DNA of 64,000 nucleotides from G965276675 sp965276675 (lineage in GTDB: Bacteria > Acidobacteriota > Terriglobia > Terriglobales > Acidobacteriaceae). Within the stretch, counting starts at the first letter, position 1; each line of letters starts with the position of its first letter. A program made the translations under genes and the position numbers. Below are positions 50,857 to 61,241 of this stretch, in pieces. The notes below the pieces were generated by a model. That model was not told the origin of the DNA and did not search any database. It saw only the letters and a list, made by a program, of their open reading frames with translations. The stretch covers positions 806,001 to 870,000 of the forward strand of contig OZ255624.1 of NCBI GenBank assembly GCA_965276675.1, written 5' to 3'.

Positions 50857-52284
50857 ATGTATGCCATTGAAGAAGCAACGGCGGACCGGAGCGTGAAGGG
50901 AGCCGCCGAACAGCCACGGGTGCTGGTCGCCGACGATCAGGCACACATCCTGGATGCGCTTGAGCTGCTGCTGGGACCACAGGGCTACACGGTCGATAAG
51001 GCGGTCTCGCCGCGGTCCGTGATCGAGTCGATGGCGAGCGAGAGCTATGACGCCCTGCTGATCGACATGAACTACACACGCGATACCACCTCGGGCCAGG
51101 AGGGATTGGACCTGCTGGCCGAAATCGCGAGCTACGGCAGCCGCGTGCCCGTGATCGTCATGACGGCGTGGTCCAGCGTGGACATTGCCGTGGAGGCGAT
51201 GCGCCGCGGGGCCTGCGACTTTATTCAGAAGCCGTGGGACAACGCGCGGCTGCTCACCGTGCTGCGTACGCAGATCGAGCTGCGGCGCACCGTGCGCAAG
51301 GCCGAGGTGCTGGAGGCGGAGAACCGCTTTTTGCGCGCGGAGGGGAGGCCGCAGTTCATCGCGGAGTCCGAGGCCATGCGCTCGGTGATTGAGCTGATGG
51401 CGCGCATTGGACCTTCGGACGCCAACGTGCTCATTACGGGCGACCACGGCACGGGCAAGGAGGTGATTGCGCAGACTCTGCATGCGCTCTCGTCACGCAG
51501 CTCCCGCAGCCTGGTCGCCGTGAACACGGGCGCGCTGCCCGAAGGTACCTTTGAGAGCGAGATCTTCGGGCACGTCAAGGGTGCTTTTACGGATGCGCGC
51601 ACGGATCGCATTGGGCGCTTCGAACTCGCGGATCACGGCACGCTCTTTCTGGACGAGATCGCCAATGTGCCGCTCCGCCAGCAGGCCAAGCTGCTGCGCG
51701 TGCTGGAGACCGGCGAGCTGGAGCGGGTCGGCTCATCGAAGACACGCAAGGTGGATGTGCGGCTGATCTCCGCCACCAACGCCGATCTGCGAGCCGAAAG
51801 CGCTGAGGGGCGCTTCCGTTCCGACCTGCTCTTCCGCCTGAATACGGTGGAGATCCACCTGCCGCCGTTGCGCGAGCGCCGCGAAGATATCCCGCTGCTC
51901 GCCGGACACTTTCTGAGCCGCTATGCGATGCGCTATCGCAAGCAGATCGAGGGCTTCGAACCGAAGGCGATGGAGACCATGCTCAACTACGAGTGGCCCG
52001 GCAATGTGCGTGAATTGGAGCACGCAACGGAGCGTGCTGTGCTGATGGCGCGGGGTGCGCGTATCGAACTCGCGGACCTGGGTCTGACGCCTCCGCAACG
52101 AGCGTCGAATGCAACCTCGAGCGCAACCGGCTCGGCGCTGGATGAGATGAGTCTGGAGGCGGTAGAGAGTATTCTCATCCGCAAAGCACTGGCGCGCGCT
52201 GGTGGCAACGTAAGCCATGCGGCAGAGGCTCTGGGTCTTAGCCGTGGCGCGCTCTACCGGCGGATGGAGAAGTATGGCATTTAG
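50857..52284 (+). CDS. Sigma-54-dependent response regulator (NtrC type)
   Basis: A 475-residue regulator: a REC domain (acidic D26/D27, phospho-Asp D70 in LLIDMN, K125 in IQKPW), an AAA+ domain (Walker A GDHGTGKE at 195-202, GAFTDA at 242-247, Walker B GTLFLDE at 261-267, the R-finger region RSDLLFRLN) and a C-terminal Fis-type helix-turn-helix (NVSHAAEALGLSRGALYRRME). The loop that contacts sigma-54 is GAFTDA rather than GAFTGA. It lies between the efflux genes and its likely kinase. Confidence 0.93.
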   Translation: MYAIEEATADRSVKGAAEQPRVLVADDQAHILDALELLLGPQGYTVDKAVSPRSVIESMASESYDALLIDMNYTRDTTSGQEGLDLLAEIASYGSRVPVIVMTAWSSVDIAVEAMRRGACDFIQKPWDNARLLTVLRTQIELRRTVRKAEVLEAENRFLRAEGRPQFIAESEAMRSVIELMARIGPSDANVLITGDHGTGKEVIAQTLHALSSRSSRSLVAVNTGALPEGTFESEIFGHVKGAFTDARTDRIGRFELADHGTLFLDEIANVPLRQQAKLLRVLETGELERVGSSKTRKVDVRLISATNADLRAESAEGRFRSDLLFRLNTVEIHLPPLRERREDIPLLAGHFLSRYAMRYRKQIEGFEPKAMETMLNYEWPGNVRELEHATERAVLMARGARIELADLGLTPPQRASNATSSATGSALDEMSLEAVESILIRKALARAGGNVSHAAEALGLSRGALYRRMEKYGI

Positions 52285-52358
52285 ACCACCCTCCTTGTAC
52301 GCGTGCTGGCGAGAGTGACGGAATCAGTCGTTCGTTGAGAGACGGCCGCAAGGAGAGC

Positions 52359-53831
52359 ATGCCCGCGCGAACGCAGAAGCAGGAAAAGTGGTTCAGCCCT
52401 GCCGGACGCAGTGGGAAACGTTCGGGTGCGCGGCGCAGTCTCGCCTTTGAGACGCGCGTCAAGCTGTTGTGCGCCGCGCTGTTTTTGCCCGCAACGGTTG
52501 TTTGCGGCGTTCTCCTTCTGCACTGGCACGTCTCGGTTTGGGCCGCGGCCGGCACCGTCGCCGCACTGCTGATGGCAGGTCTGGCAGTCATGACCGTGCT
52601 CTTGGACGGGATCGTCCGCCCACTGCAGACGCTCTCCAACGTCATCGGCGCGTTGCGAGAGGAAGACTACGCTTTTCGTGCGCGGGGAGAACGGCACGAC
52701 GATGCGCTGGGCGAACTTGCGTGGGAGATCAACACGCTGGCCGACATGTTGCAGGATCAGCGAGTGGGCGCAATGGAAGCGACAGCGCTGCTCCGCCGCG
52801 TAGTGGAGTCGCTGGATGCACCGGTGCTCGCCTTTGACCGCGACAGCAAGCTGCGGCTGCTCAACCCTGCGGCGGAACGCGTCTTTTCGCTCTCCGCTTC
52901 AACTAGTCTTGGCCTCGATGCCTCCGCTTTGCACCTCTCAGAACTGCTGCTCCGACCCGATGAGGGCATTCTGGTTTTGGAGCTGGAGAGCCGCCCCGTC
53001 CGCTGGATGGTGCACCGGTCGAGCTTTCGTCAGCGGGGGGCGCCGCACACCCTGCTATTGCTCTCCGATGTGAGCGCCGCTCTGCGCGAAGAGGAGCGCC
53101 AGGCGTGGCAGAGACTGATCCGTGTGCTGGGGCATGAGATTAACAACTCACTCGCGCCCATCAAGTCGCTCGCCGGCAGCTTGCGCGCTTACCTGCCGGC
53201 CGGGGATCACCTTACGCTCAGCCCGGGAGCCGTGGTCGATCTTCATCGCGGACTGGGCATCATCGAGGGTCGCGCGGAGTCGCTGCACCGCTTTGTCCAG
53301 GCATACCGGCAGCTTGCGCAGCTGCCCCCGCCGCAGCTCCAGCTTGTTCCTCTGCGTCCGCTGCTCGAGCGCACACGTGCGCTCGAGAGACGCCTGGAGA
53401 TTGCGCTGGACCCCGGCCCGGAGGTGGAGGTTCATATCGATGGGGACCAGATCGAGCAGATGCTGATCAACCTCTTCCGCAATGCAGTGGAGGCGGCACT
53501 CGACTCACATGGCGAGGCGGATGGCAGCTCTCAGCAGGCGACCCCTTCCGTCTCGATCACCTGGAGTCAACTCTCGTCCGCGGTGGAGGTGCGCATCGAC
53601 GACAATGGCCCGGGTATCAGTAATCTGTCCAACCTGTTTGTGCCCTTTTACACCACCAAACCCGGCGGTACAGGTGTAGGACTGGCGCTTGCACGGCAGA
53701 TTGCCGAGGCACACGGCGGTAGCCTTCAGTTGACGAATCGATCTGAAGGAGGCTGCCGCGCGACGGTTCAGCTGCCCTCGCCAGCTTCCGTATCCGAAGA
53801 AGATGTTCTGCCCCCAGAACCAGTGCTCTGA
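52359..53831 (+). CDS. Sensor histidine kinase
   Basis: A 490-residue kinase, two N-terminal helices (LLCAALFLPATVVCGVLLLH and AAGTVAALLMAGLAVMTVLL) with almost no periplasmic loop, a HAMP-like segment, a PAS domain (~145-240), then the H-box GHEINNSLAPIKSL (phospho-His H259) and HATPase motifs NLFRNAVEA, DNGPGI and PGGTGVGLAL. Start ATG 52359 after aaggag; the frame begins at a TTG 24 bp earlier. The NtrB-like kinase core and its position indicate that it acts on the regulator 74 bp upstream. Confidence 0.92.
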   Translation: MPARTQKQEKWFSPAGRSGKRSGARRSLAFETRVKLLCAALFLPATVVCGVLLLHWHVSVWAAAGTVAALLMAGLAVMTVLLDGIVRPLQTLSNVIGALREEDYAFRARGERHDDALGELAWEINTLADMLQDQRVGAMEATALLRRVVESLDAPVLAFDRDSKLRLLNPAAERVFSLSASTSLGLDASALHLSELLLRPDEGILVLELESRPVRWMVHRSSFRQRGAPHTLLLLSDVSAALREEERQAWQRLIRVLGHEINNSLAPIKSLAGSLRAYLPAGDHLTLSPGAVVDLHRGLGIIEGRAESLHRFVQAYRQLAQLPPPQLQLVPLRPLLERTRALERRLEIALDPGPEVEVHIDGDQIEQMLINLFRNAVEAALDSHGEADGSSQQATPSVSITWSQLSSAVEVRIDDNGPGISNLSNLFVPFYTTKPGGTGVGLALARQIAEAHGGSLQLTNRSEGGCRATVQLPSPASVSEEDVLPPEPVL

Positions 53832-53944
53832 CCCGGTGCTCTGACGATTTGCCCCGCTGCCTGAGCGCAGTGCGAGACGCGCGCGTTTGATTTAATTGGA
53901 GCTGCCCCTTGTCCGCACCTGCCCAATCGAGGGATGCTAGGCAT

Positions 53945-54910
53945 ATGGCCGCTCCTTATCTCCAACCCTTTCGCCTTGCGCCTTTCTTCAGCCCGCGTGT
54001 GTGGGGCACCATCGATCTGTCTCCGTGGTATGGCATCGCGCCGACCGAGCCGATTGGGGAGGCATGGCTGACCGGGAGCGAATGCGTCGTTGAAACCGGG
54101 CCATTGCAGGGAAAAACGCTTGCCGAGGTGGGGGCTAAGTTTTCCGAAGAGCTGACTGGATCGGCGGAGCCTTCGCATCAACAGAATCAAGGGGACTACC
54201 CGCTGCTGTTGAAGATTTTGTTTCCGCATGACAAGCTCTCGGTGCAGGTGCATCCGGACGACCGGCTGGCGAACGAGATCGGCCAGCCGCGGGGCAAAAC
54301 GGAGTGCTGGTACGTGCTTCAGGCGACGCCTGAGGCCTATGTGTCGCTTGGTCTGAAAGACGGAGTAAGTCTGGATACTGTGCGCTCCGCGGTCGCGGAC
54401 CAGACGCTGGAAGAGCTGCTGGTGCAGGTGCCGGTTAAGGTTGGCGACATGATCTTTGTGGACGCCGGGACCGTGCACGCGATTGGGCCGGGGCTCATTC
54501 TGCTCGAGACCCAGCAGAGCTCCGACATCACCTACCGCCTCTACGACTACGGTCGCCCGCGGGAGCTGCATGTCGATCGCGCACTCCAGGCGACGCGCCT
54601 GGCCACTGCGGCCGGCCAGGTACGCTCCGAACAGCGCGGGTTGGGTGAGCGGCTGATCGAGCAGCAATATTTTATCGTCGACAGAATGCCGCTGGATCCG
54701 CAAGGGAGCTTCCGTTCCTTGCGGCCCACGGGGGTGCCGCATGCCCTGGTCTCCGTGGAAGGCACGGCAACCCTGCACGCCCCTGGATGCGAACCCGTGC
54801 AACTGATGAAGGGCCAGGCAGTCGTCGTTCCCGCCTGCGTGAACCAGTATGAGGTGCAGGCGGACGAACCGTGCGTTGCCATACGCTCCATGCCTCCCGC
54901 GCTCCTATAA
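53945..54910 (+). CDS. manA: Mannose-6-phosphate isomerase, class I
   Basis: A 321-residue cupin enzyme interconverting fructose-6-P and mannose-6-P. Zinc ligands Q101, H103 (LSVQVHPDD), E120 (GKTECWYVL) and H178 (DAGTVHAIG) are seen, and the later RLYDYGRPRELHVDRAL segment. Start ATG 53945; an upstream TTG in frame is unlikely. It is a short bacterial type like Bacillus ManA. Confidence 0.93.
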   Translation: MAAPYLQPFRLAPFFSPRVWGTIDLSPWYGIAPTEPIGEAWLTGSECVVETGPLQGKTLAEVGAKFSEELTGSAEPSHQQNQGDYPLLLKILFPHDKLSVQVHPDDRLANEIGQPRGKTECWYVLQATPEAYVSLGLKDGVSLDTVRSAVADQTLEELLVQVPVKVGDMIFVDAGTVHAIGPGLILLETQQSSDITYRLYDYGRPRELHVDRALQATRLATAAGQVRSEQRGLGERLIEQQYFIVDRMPLDPQGSFRSLRPTGVPHALVSVEGTATLHAPGCEPVQLMKGQAVVVPACVNQYEVQADEPCVAIRSMPPALL

Positions 54911-55192
54911 CCATCAAATTCCTCTTCATGCAACAGTTCAGGTATCGAGTTTCCTAGTGCCTAAGTTGCATATGTTCGTAACCAGACCCGTGCTTAGATA
55001 GAGCCACTTCCCGTTTCGGCAGCAGAGGAGACGAGCCAATCTGCTCGCTGGGCGTGTGTCCGGAGGCCGCACATCTGCGACTCCGGTGGTCTATTTGCGG
55101 CTGGTTGCGCCCGTGGAGCGTGATCTGCCGTTGCTGTTCCCTCTGAGGTCTCGGCCAGAGACTGCGGTGTTGCAGCTTGGAGTGCGGAGTCG

Positions 55193-58100
55193 ATGATGAC
55201 GAACCTGTACGGCAGATTGGGAATGGGAGCGTCTCCGCTCTTCCGGGGCGTCTTGGCGATTGCGTTAGCCGCCTTGACTGTGGGAAGCGCGGCCGCGCAG
55301 TCTCTGCGGCTGGTGCCGAGCATTACCAGGTTTGCCGGCAGTCCGCAGAGCGGACCCGGCAGCCCCGGCACCTCCAGCGATTCAGGAACTGCGTCAACGC
55401 TGGTGATGAATCTGCCCACCTTCACCGCATCGGACCGCGCCGGCAACGTCTACATCTCGGACACGGGCAACAACTGCGTGCGCCGCGTCGACCGCAACGG
55501 CAACATGAGCACAGTGGCCGGACTGGTCCAGACCGGGGGACAGGGTGATACCTGCTACGCCGGGAGCGGCAGCACTCCCGACGCCTCGCATGGCTTGCTG
55601 AGTCCCGCAGGCCTCACGGTCAACAGTGGCGGCGATCTCTTTATCGCCGATGCCGGACACAACTGCGTGCGCGAGCTGCCGGCGGGCGCCACTGGTACGG
55701 TTTCACTCCGGCCCGTGGTGGACACATGCAGTAACACTTCGCTTAACTCGATTGCCCCGTCGCCCTCGGGCATGGCTGTCGATCTATCAGGAAACCTGTT
55801 CCTCTCCGTCAACGATGCCGTGGATAGCATCTTTCAGGTGCTCGAGGCTCCCGTCCCTTCGACTCCGACAGCACCTCGGAGTGTCTGCATTGTGGATGGA
55901 GCGCCTTCGGCGATGGTTTCGAATCTCTGTCCCGGAATCGGAGCCCCAGTTGCCCTGAGCGCGCCACAAGGACTGGCCTTTGATCCCATCGGCAATCTTT
56001 ACCTCGCCGACTCCGGCAACGCCTGCGTCCGTGAAGTGCTAGAGAGTGGACAACAGAAGACTGCGATCGGCCTTTGCAAAAATGATGGAAGCGGGGTCGC
56101 GGGGACCGCCCTAACTACGCCAGTGGGCGTCACCTCGGATCAGGCCGGGTTTGTCTATGTCTCCGACCGCGCCATGTCGAATGTCTACCAGCTGAACGCG
56201 GGTGCGCTGGTGCTGGTCGCAGGGCTGGCGAATGGGCAGTCCGGTACGTACACGACAACGCAGGATGGAAAAGCCGCGGTCGCCGTGCCGCTCTCTTCGC
56301 CCGGGGGACTCTCCGCGGACAGCTTTGGCAACGTTTATGTGGCCGATATGGGAAACAGCATCGTTCGCACTCTCTCCAAAGAGCTGCATTTTCCAGAGAC
56401 GCCAGTGGGCAGCCCGAGCGCGCCGCAAACGCTGCAATTTGTCGTTTCGGCTCCGGTGAACCTAAGCGCGGTCCACGGCACCGACGTGCAGTTTCTTGGC
56501 GCGAATCTCTGCAATGGATCCATCACACCGCAAACCGGAACCCTGAAGACCTGCCAGATCAACGTCAAGTTTGCCCCGGCTTTCTCGGGGCTACGGCGTT
56601 CTTCGCTCACGATCACGGATAGCAGCGTTACTCCGAACGTGCAGTACCGCTTCGGCCTCAACGGTATCGGGCAGAGTGCGCAGGCGATCTTCATTCCTGG
56701 AACCATCAATACTCTTGTAGCGAAACTGGCCGCCCCGGCCGCGGTCGCCATCAGCACCGCGGGAGACTTGTACTACGCCGAAGCCGGTACTGGCGCAGGC
56801 AACGGTGACATTGCTGTCCTACGGGCAAACAGCACGGTGCCCACGCCACTTGTGCCGCCTGGCGCCGGCGTGAGCACGCCCACGGCGCTCGCCCTCGACG
56901 ATGCCGGCAACCTCTTCATCGCGGACAAGGGCACGAATTCCGTCTACCGTCTGGATGTCAACGGCAAGCTGACCACTGCGGTCAGCGGCCTGAATGATCC
57001 TGAAGCCCTCGTCGTCGATTCGCTCGGCAACATCTACATCGCGCAAGACGGGGCAGGCTCCGTGGGCGTGCTTGAAGTCTTTGCGGGTGGACAGAAGAGC
57101 ATGGTCGCGGGGGGCGGCAGCAATGTGCCTGACAACGTTCTCGCGACAACGGCGGCGCTGGTGCGGCCTTCGGCCCTGTACCTTGACGCGAATGGTGTCC
57201 TCTACCTCGCGGATCGTGGAGCCTTCCGCGTCTATCAGATCGACACCGCTGGCTTCATCCATTTCTTTGCCGGGAATGGTACGCAAGCGGACACTCAGCC
57301 GGGCACGCGGCTCGGCATCGGCTTGCAGGGTCCCTCGGGTCTGGGAGGCGACGCAGCGGGCGACATCTACATCACCGATGGGCCAGCCAACCACATCCTG
57401 GTCGCCTTCAGCGGACTGGCGCAGAACCCCTCGATCGGCACTCTTGCCGGCACTGGCATCCCTGGCAACACCGGCGACGACGGCCCGGCCACAAAGGCGG
57501 AACTGAACAATCCGACTGGGATTGCGCTCGATGGAGCGGCGAATGTCTACCTGGTCGACAGCGCGAATCAGTCGATCCGCGAGATCACGTACTCCAACCC
57601 GACACTGAACTTTGGCACAGTCGCAGTTGGCGGGACAGGCGGTCCACTGACGACCACGCTCTGGAATGCGGGCAACGATACGCTCAACCCGCTCCAGACT
57701 CTCAGCCTGGGGGATACAACCAACTTTGCGCAGGATCCAGGGACGAGTGGATGCGGCAATAGTATCTCCGCGGGAGCCACGTGCGATCTCGGATTCTTCT
57801 TCACGCCGCACGCTGCCGGCTCCTTCCAGACAGAGGCGACCTTGACGGATAGCTCAGTCAATCCGACGCAGGTGATCACGCTGCTTGGAAACGCGCCGCA
57901 GGCGCCGCAGGCCACTGTGAACTCGCCTGCGGTGACGACGGTGTACGGTAACGCGTATTCACTCAATGCGACGTTGTCTGGAAACCAAAGCAGTGGTGTA
58001 ACCGGAACGGTTACGTTTTCTATCGGCGGCGTGGCGCTCTGCCCTGTGGCGCCGGTTTCCTCGAGTGAGGCAGTGAGCTGCTCGCCCTCGCCCACGCTTG

Positions 58101-59071
58101 AAAACGTCGGCACCTACACGGTGCTGGTCTCCTATTCGGGCGATGGAACGTACCCGGCTTCAACCTCGACGATCGCTCTCACAGTGCTACCAGCACCGGT
58201 CACTGTCACGGCGACAAGCTTTACCCGGCCAGTCAATACAGACAATCCAATGCTTACCGGCGCCATCACAGGTGTGGTTGCCGGACAATCTATCCTTGCT
58301 ACTTATTCCACCTCCGCGACGATCTCGACCCCAGTCGGTGTTTACCCGATCGTGCCAGCCGCCACGGCGGGTCCAGGCACGCTGCTGAGCAATTACAGCA
58401 TTACATTGATCAACGGAACCTTGACCATCACTGCTCCAAACGGCCCAGGTGGTCCGGGTGGACCAGGCGGCCCAGGTGGACCAGGCGGTCCGGGCGGCCC
58501 GGGTGGTTCAGCGGGAAGCTTTACAGTGGTTGCGAACCCGCCTGAGCAGGAGATTGACATCTCCGGATCTGTGAACTATCAAGTGACCCTCACTTCTGTG
58601 AGCGGGTTCACCGGTCCCGTAGCGTTGTCCTGCTCCGGGCTTCCCAGTGGGAGTACGTGTAGCTTTTCGCCCGCCAACATCACGCTTGCGGCCGGTGGAA
58701 CCGGTGCTGCCACGATGCAGGTGGTTGCGGCGGTGAACTCAACCAATGTCCCGAGTCTTCACGGACAGCTGCAGGGGAGCTCGCCACGCCCCTTCTCATC
58801 GCCGCTTTTCGCCTGGACCATGTTGCCTTTGGGCCTCAGCGGTACAGCCAGCGGCCTGCTCTTCGGCCTGCGCCGGCCAGAAAAGCGGCGCCGGCTCCGC
58901 CAGCAGGTTCTTTGGATACTTCCACTCGCGTTTCTCGTCACCCTCGGGCTCTCTGGCTGTGCGAAGCCAACTTCGTACAAGATCTATACCGTAACTCTCA
59001 CAGGCACAAATACGTCGAGCGGAAGCCCGATCACGCAATCCGCCACGGTGGATGTGGTACTTGCCCGATGA
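55193..59071 (+). CDS. Very large NHL-repeat/Ig-like/MBG surface protein
   Basis: A 1292-residue exported protein. After the signal peptide (ALAALTVGSAAAQ) come NHL-type beta-propeller repeats (GNVYISDTGNNCVRRVD, GNLYLADSGNACVREVL, GNVYVADMGNSIVRTLS and later ones) at about 60-395 and 515-795. After each block is a Cys-bearing ASPM/hydin-like 'choice-of-anchor' domain (TCQINVKFAPAFSG; TCDLGFFFTPHAAGS). Then an Ig-like domain (~905-1000), an MBG domain (LPAPVTVTATSFTRPV...), a Gly-Gly-Pro tract, another Ig-like domain and a C-terminal pair of hydrophobic helices around basic RRPEKRRRLRQQ, with an LSGCA box near residue 1260. It is probably a cell-surface adhesion or assembly factor. Confidence 0.9.
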   Translation: MMTNLYGRLGMGASPLFRGVLAIALAALTVGSAAAQSLRLVPSITRFAGSPQSGPGSPGTSSDSGTASTLVMNLPTFTASDRAGNVYISDTGNNCVRRVDRNGNMSTVAGLVQTGGQGDTCYAGSGSTPDASHGLLSPAGLTVNSGGDLFIADAGHNCVRELPAGATGTVSLRPVVDTCSNTSLNSIAPSPSGMAVDLSGNLFLSVNDAVDSIFQVLEAPVPSTPTAPRSVCIVDGAPSAMVSNLCPGIGAPVALSAPQGLAFDPIGNLYLADSGNACVREVLESGQQKTAIGLCKNDGSGVAGTALTTPVGVTSDQAGFVYVSDRAMSNVYQLNAGALVLVAGLANGQSGTYTTTQDGKAAVAVPLSSPGGLSADSFGNVYVADMGNSIVRTLSKELHFPETPVGSPSAPQTLQFVVSAPVNLSAVHGTDVQFLGANLCNGSITPQTGTLKTCQINVKFAPAFSGLRRSSLTITDSSVTPNVQYRFGLNGIGQSAQAIFIPGTINTLVAKLAAPAAVAISTAGDLYYAEAGTGAGNGDIAVLRANSTVPTPLVPPGAGVSTPTALALDDAGNLFIADKGTNSVYRLDVNGKLTTAVSGLNDPEALVVDSLGNIYIAQDGAGSVGVLEVFAGGQKSMVAGGGSNVPDNVLATTAALVRPSALYLDANGVLYLADRGAFRVYQIDTAGFIHFFAGNGTQADTQPGTRLGIGLQGPSGLGGDAAGDIYITDGPANHILVAFSGLAQNPSIGTLAGTGIPGNTGDDGPATKAELNNPTGIALDGAANVYLVDSANQSIREITYSNPTLNFGTVAVGGTGGPLTTTLWNAGNDTLNPLQTLSLGDTTNFAQDPGTSGCGNSISAGATCDLGFFFTPHAAGSFQTEATLTDSSVNPTQVITLLGNAPQAPQATVNSPAVTTVYGNAYSLNATLSGNQSSGVTGTVTFSIGGVALCPVAPVSSSEAVSCSPSPTLENVGTYTVLVSYSGDGTYPASTSTIALTVLPAPVTVTATSFTRPVNTDNPMLTGAITGVVAGQSILATYSTSATISTPVGVYPIVPAATAGPGTLLSNYSITLINGTLTITAPNGPGGPGGPGGPGGPGGPGGPGGSAGSFTVVANPPEQEIDISGSVNYQVTLTSVSGFTGPVALSCSGLPSGSTCSFSPANITLAAGGTGAATMQVVAAVNSTNVPSLHGQLQGSSPRPFSSPLFAWTMLPLGLSGTASGLLFGLRRPEKRRRLRQQVLWILPLAFLVTLGLSGCAKPTSYKIYTVTLTGTNTSSGSPITQSATVDVVLAR
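58442..58507 (+). repeat. Collagen-like Gly-Gly-Pro coding repeat
   Basis: A run of 9-bp units ggt-ggt-ccg (wobble variants) that encodes 22 residues of a G-G-P repeat. It joins the MBG domain to the last Ig-like domain of the surface protein and probably acts as a flexible linker. The repeat is prone to length change. Confidence 0.9.
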
Positions 59072-59177
59072 TTTACATCCTGTTGATGGCGCGTGCTTGG
59101 GTAGCCGGCACCCGCTCCGTGGGCCCGTCTTGAAGCGGTCTTTTTTTCTGGCTGTCCGCACTGTTGAGGATCGAGTT

Positions 59178-61031
59178 ATGCACGTACGCCCACGAGCGAT
59201 TCTGGGGATCATCAGTCAAGCGTTGCTCGCGGTCGGCCTGTTCACGGCCGCTGCCGTGGCCCAGCAACAGCCAGAATCTCAGGGAACTCCGGTCCCTCAG
59301 CAATCCGCGACCTCAGCCGAGGTGAGTGGTCCAGGCTCCCCGGCTGATGCTGCACAGCCAGCCCCCAGCAGCTCAGCAGAGGCAGAAGCTAAAGGCTCTG
59401 AGGTGGCGAAACCCAGCCCGAGCGATCCCGCGCCCCAGATCAACGCTCCAGAGCCGCCACCCGCGTCCCGTGTCGATCTCTATGGTGGTTACGCATATCT
59501 CAATCCGAGCGGCAACATCGGCGGCTTCAAGTACGATCCCAGCACGCAAGGATATGTGGTGAGCGGTGCCGGTTACCTCACCTCACACATCGGTCTGCAA
59601 CTCGAATTCGGTCAGAGCCGCTATCCCTTGGAGGCCACTGGGCCAGCGCTTCCGCTGCCCAAAATCCAGCTAGGAAACACGAACGATTGCTTTATCACCG
59701 CTCAGGGCGGCGCGATCTACCGGCTCTTCGCCGGCCAGCACCTGTCACCTTTCGCGCATGTCCTGGGAGGAGGCGCAAAGGTCGGCGGACCCAAATTTCA
59801 GCCCTGCACCTGGGGCTACGGCGCAACTGCTGGAGGCGGTCTCGATTACATCCTCCCGAAATTCAACGATCACCTCGCGATCCGGGTCGTCCAGGCCGAC
59901 TACGAGTACATGCACGTCGACTTTGGCCCGCTCCAGAAATACAACTTGGATGGTGGTCAGGCGAGCCTCAACGCAGTCCGTCTCAGCGCTGGTCTGGTCA
60001 TCCGGCTGGGCGAGATAGAGCCGCACTTGGAGAAGAACCTCTACTGCGATGCCAACCCTGAGGAGGTCTACTCGGGCGAGAAGGTAACGGTTGCGGCGAA
60101 CACGAAAAACTACAACACCAAGACGCTCTACAGCTATCGATGGGAGCTAAGCGGAGGCAAGATCGAGGGTTATGGGCCGGCTGTGTTTGTGGATACCACG
60201 GGCCTCTCCGCCGGAACCTACACGGCGACCGCGCACGTCAGCAAAACTGCCAAATCCAAACAAATTGCCCAGTGTTCGGCATCGTTCATCGTTAAGTCGT
60301 CGCCGCCGCCGCTGATCCGGTGCTCGGCCAATCCGACGACGGTCAACCCGGGCGATCCCTCGACAATTACGTCGTACGCCATCAGCATTCCGCAGCGTAA
60401 GCTGACCTATTCCTATAACACTTCTGCCGGCCAGATCGGCGGCCATGACACGCAGACGCGGCTGAACACTGCTGGTGTTGCGCCCGGCATGGTGACGGTC
60501 ACCTGCCGCGTGCAGGACGATCTGGGGCAGACAGCCGAGGCGTCCACCGAGATCACCGTCTCCGCACCGCCGCTTCCACCCGCCCCGCAAGTGCAGAAGC
60601 TCTGCATTGTGTACTTCAACCGTGACGCTCGCCGTCCTGCCCGCGTCGACAATGAGGGCCGCGCTTGCCTCGATGACGTCGCGCTTACGCTTGAACATCA
60701 GCCGGATGCACGCCTGGTGTTAATAGGCGAGCATGGCCCCGATGAGTACGAAGGCCAGTTGACCGCGGCCGAACGCGCCGTCAACACCCGCGCGTACCTC
60801 TCGAAGGAGAAAGGCATCGATCCCTCACGCGTCGACATCCGCACCAGCGGCGAACCAGGCAGACAGGTCGAGACGATCCTGCTGGCGCCTGGAGCTGTCT
60901 TTGATCAATCCACGGATCGCGTCGATGAGTCGAAGGTGAAGATCCACGGGCAGCAGTACGCGGCGCAGGAGCCTCACGCTCGTTCTTCGAAAAAGCCCAT
61001 TGGTGAAGGAGTCTCGCATCCGCCACGATAA
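59178..61031 (+). CDS. OmpA-like barrel fused to Ig-like and OmpA C-terminal domains
   Basis: A 617-residue outer-membrane protein. Signal peptide (AVGLFTAAAVAQQQ), low-complexity Pro/Ser spacer to ~95, a beta-barrel (RVDLYGGYAYLNPSG to LSAGLVIRLGE), two Ig/PKD-like domains with a repeated Cys (YCDANPEEVYSGEKV; RCSANPTTVNPGDPS), and an OmpA-family domain (KLCIVYFNRDARRPARVDNE...RAVNTRAYLSKEKGIDPSRV). The last lacks part of the usual peptidoglycan signature NR.EV. Start ATG 59178 has gagg upstream. It may anchor the outer membrane to the wall. Confidence 0.85.
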   Translation: MHVRPRAILGIISQALLAVGLFTAAAVAQQQPESQGTPVPQQSATSAEVSGPGSPADAAQPAPSSSAEAEAKGSEVAKPSPSDPAPQINAPEPPPASRVDLYGGYAYLNPSGNIGGFKYDPSTQGYVVSGAGYLTSHIGLQLEFGQSRYPLEATGPALPLPKIQLGNTNDCFITAQGGAIYRLFAGQHLSPFAHVLGGGAKVGGPKFQPCTWGYGATAGGGLDYILPKFNDHLAIRVVQADYEYMHVDFGPLQKYNLDGGQASLNAVRLSAGLVIRLGEIEPHLEKNLYCDANPEEVYSGEKVTVAANTKNYNTKTLYSYRWELSGGKIEGYGPAVFVDTTGLSAGTYTATAHVSKTAKSKQIAQCSASFIVKSSPPPLIRCSANPTTVNPGDPSTITSYAISIPQRKLTYSYNTSAGQIGGHDTQTRLNTAGVAPGMVTVTCRVQDDLGQTAEASTEITVSAPPLPPAPQVQKLCIVYFNRDARRPARVDNEGRACLDDVALTLEHQPDARLVLIGEHGPDEYEGQLTAAERAVNTRAYLSKEKGIDPSRVDIRTSGEPGRQVETILLAPGAVFDQSTDRVDESKVKIHGQQYAAQEPHARSSKKPIGEGVSHPPR

Positions 61032-61241
61032 TGCGAAATTCTCAGCGCAAGTCAAGGCATCGAGTGGCTCATGCGAGCGCATTAATTCAGCATGAGCCAC
61101 GAGGCTTCTGTACACGATCTTCCAGCGTCACCGGAACAAACTTTGGTGACGTTGAGGCTCTCCGTCGAGCGGAGTACCTTCGATACAAGAAATGCAAAGC
61201 CGAATTAGACCGTCGGTTCAGGAAAACTGCGGTGCACCTTC

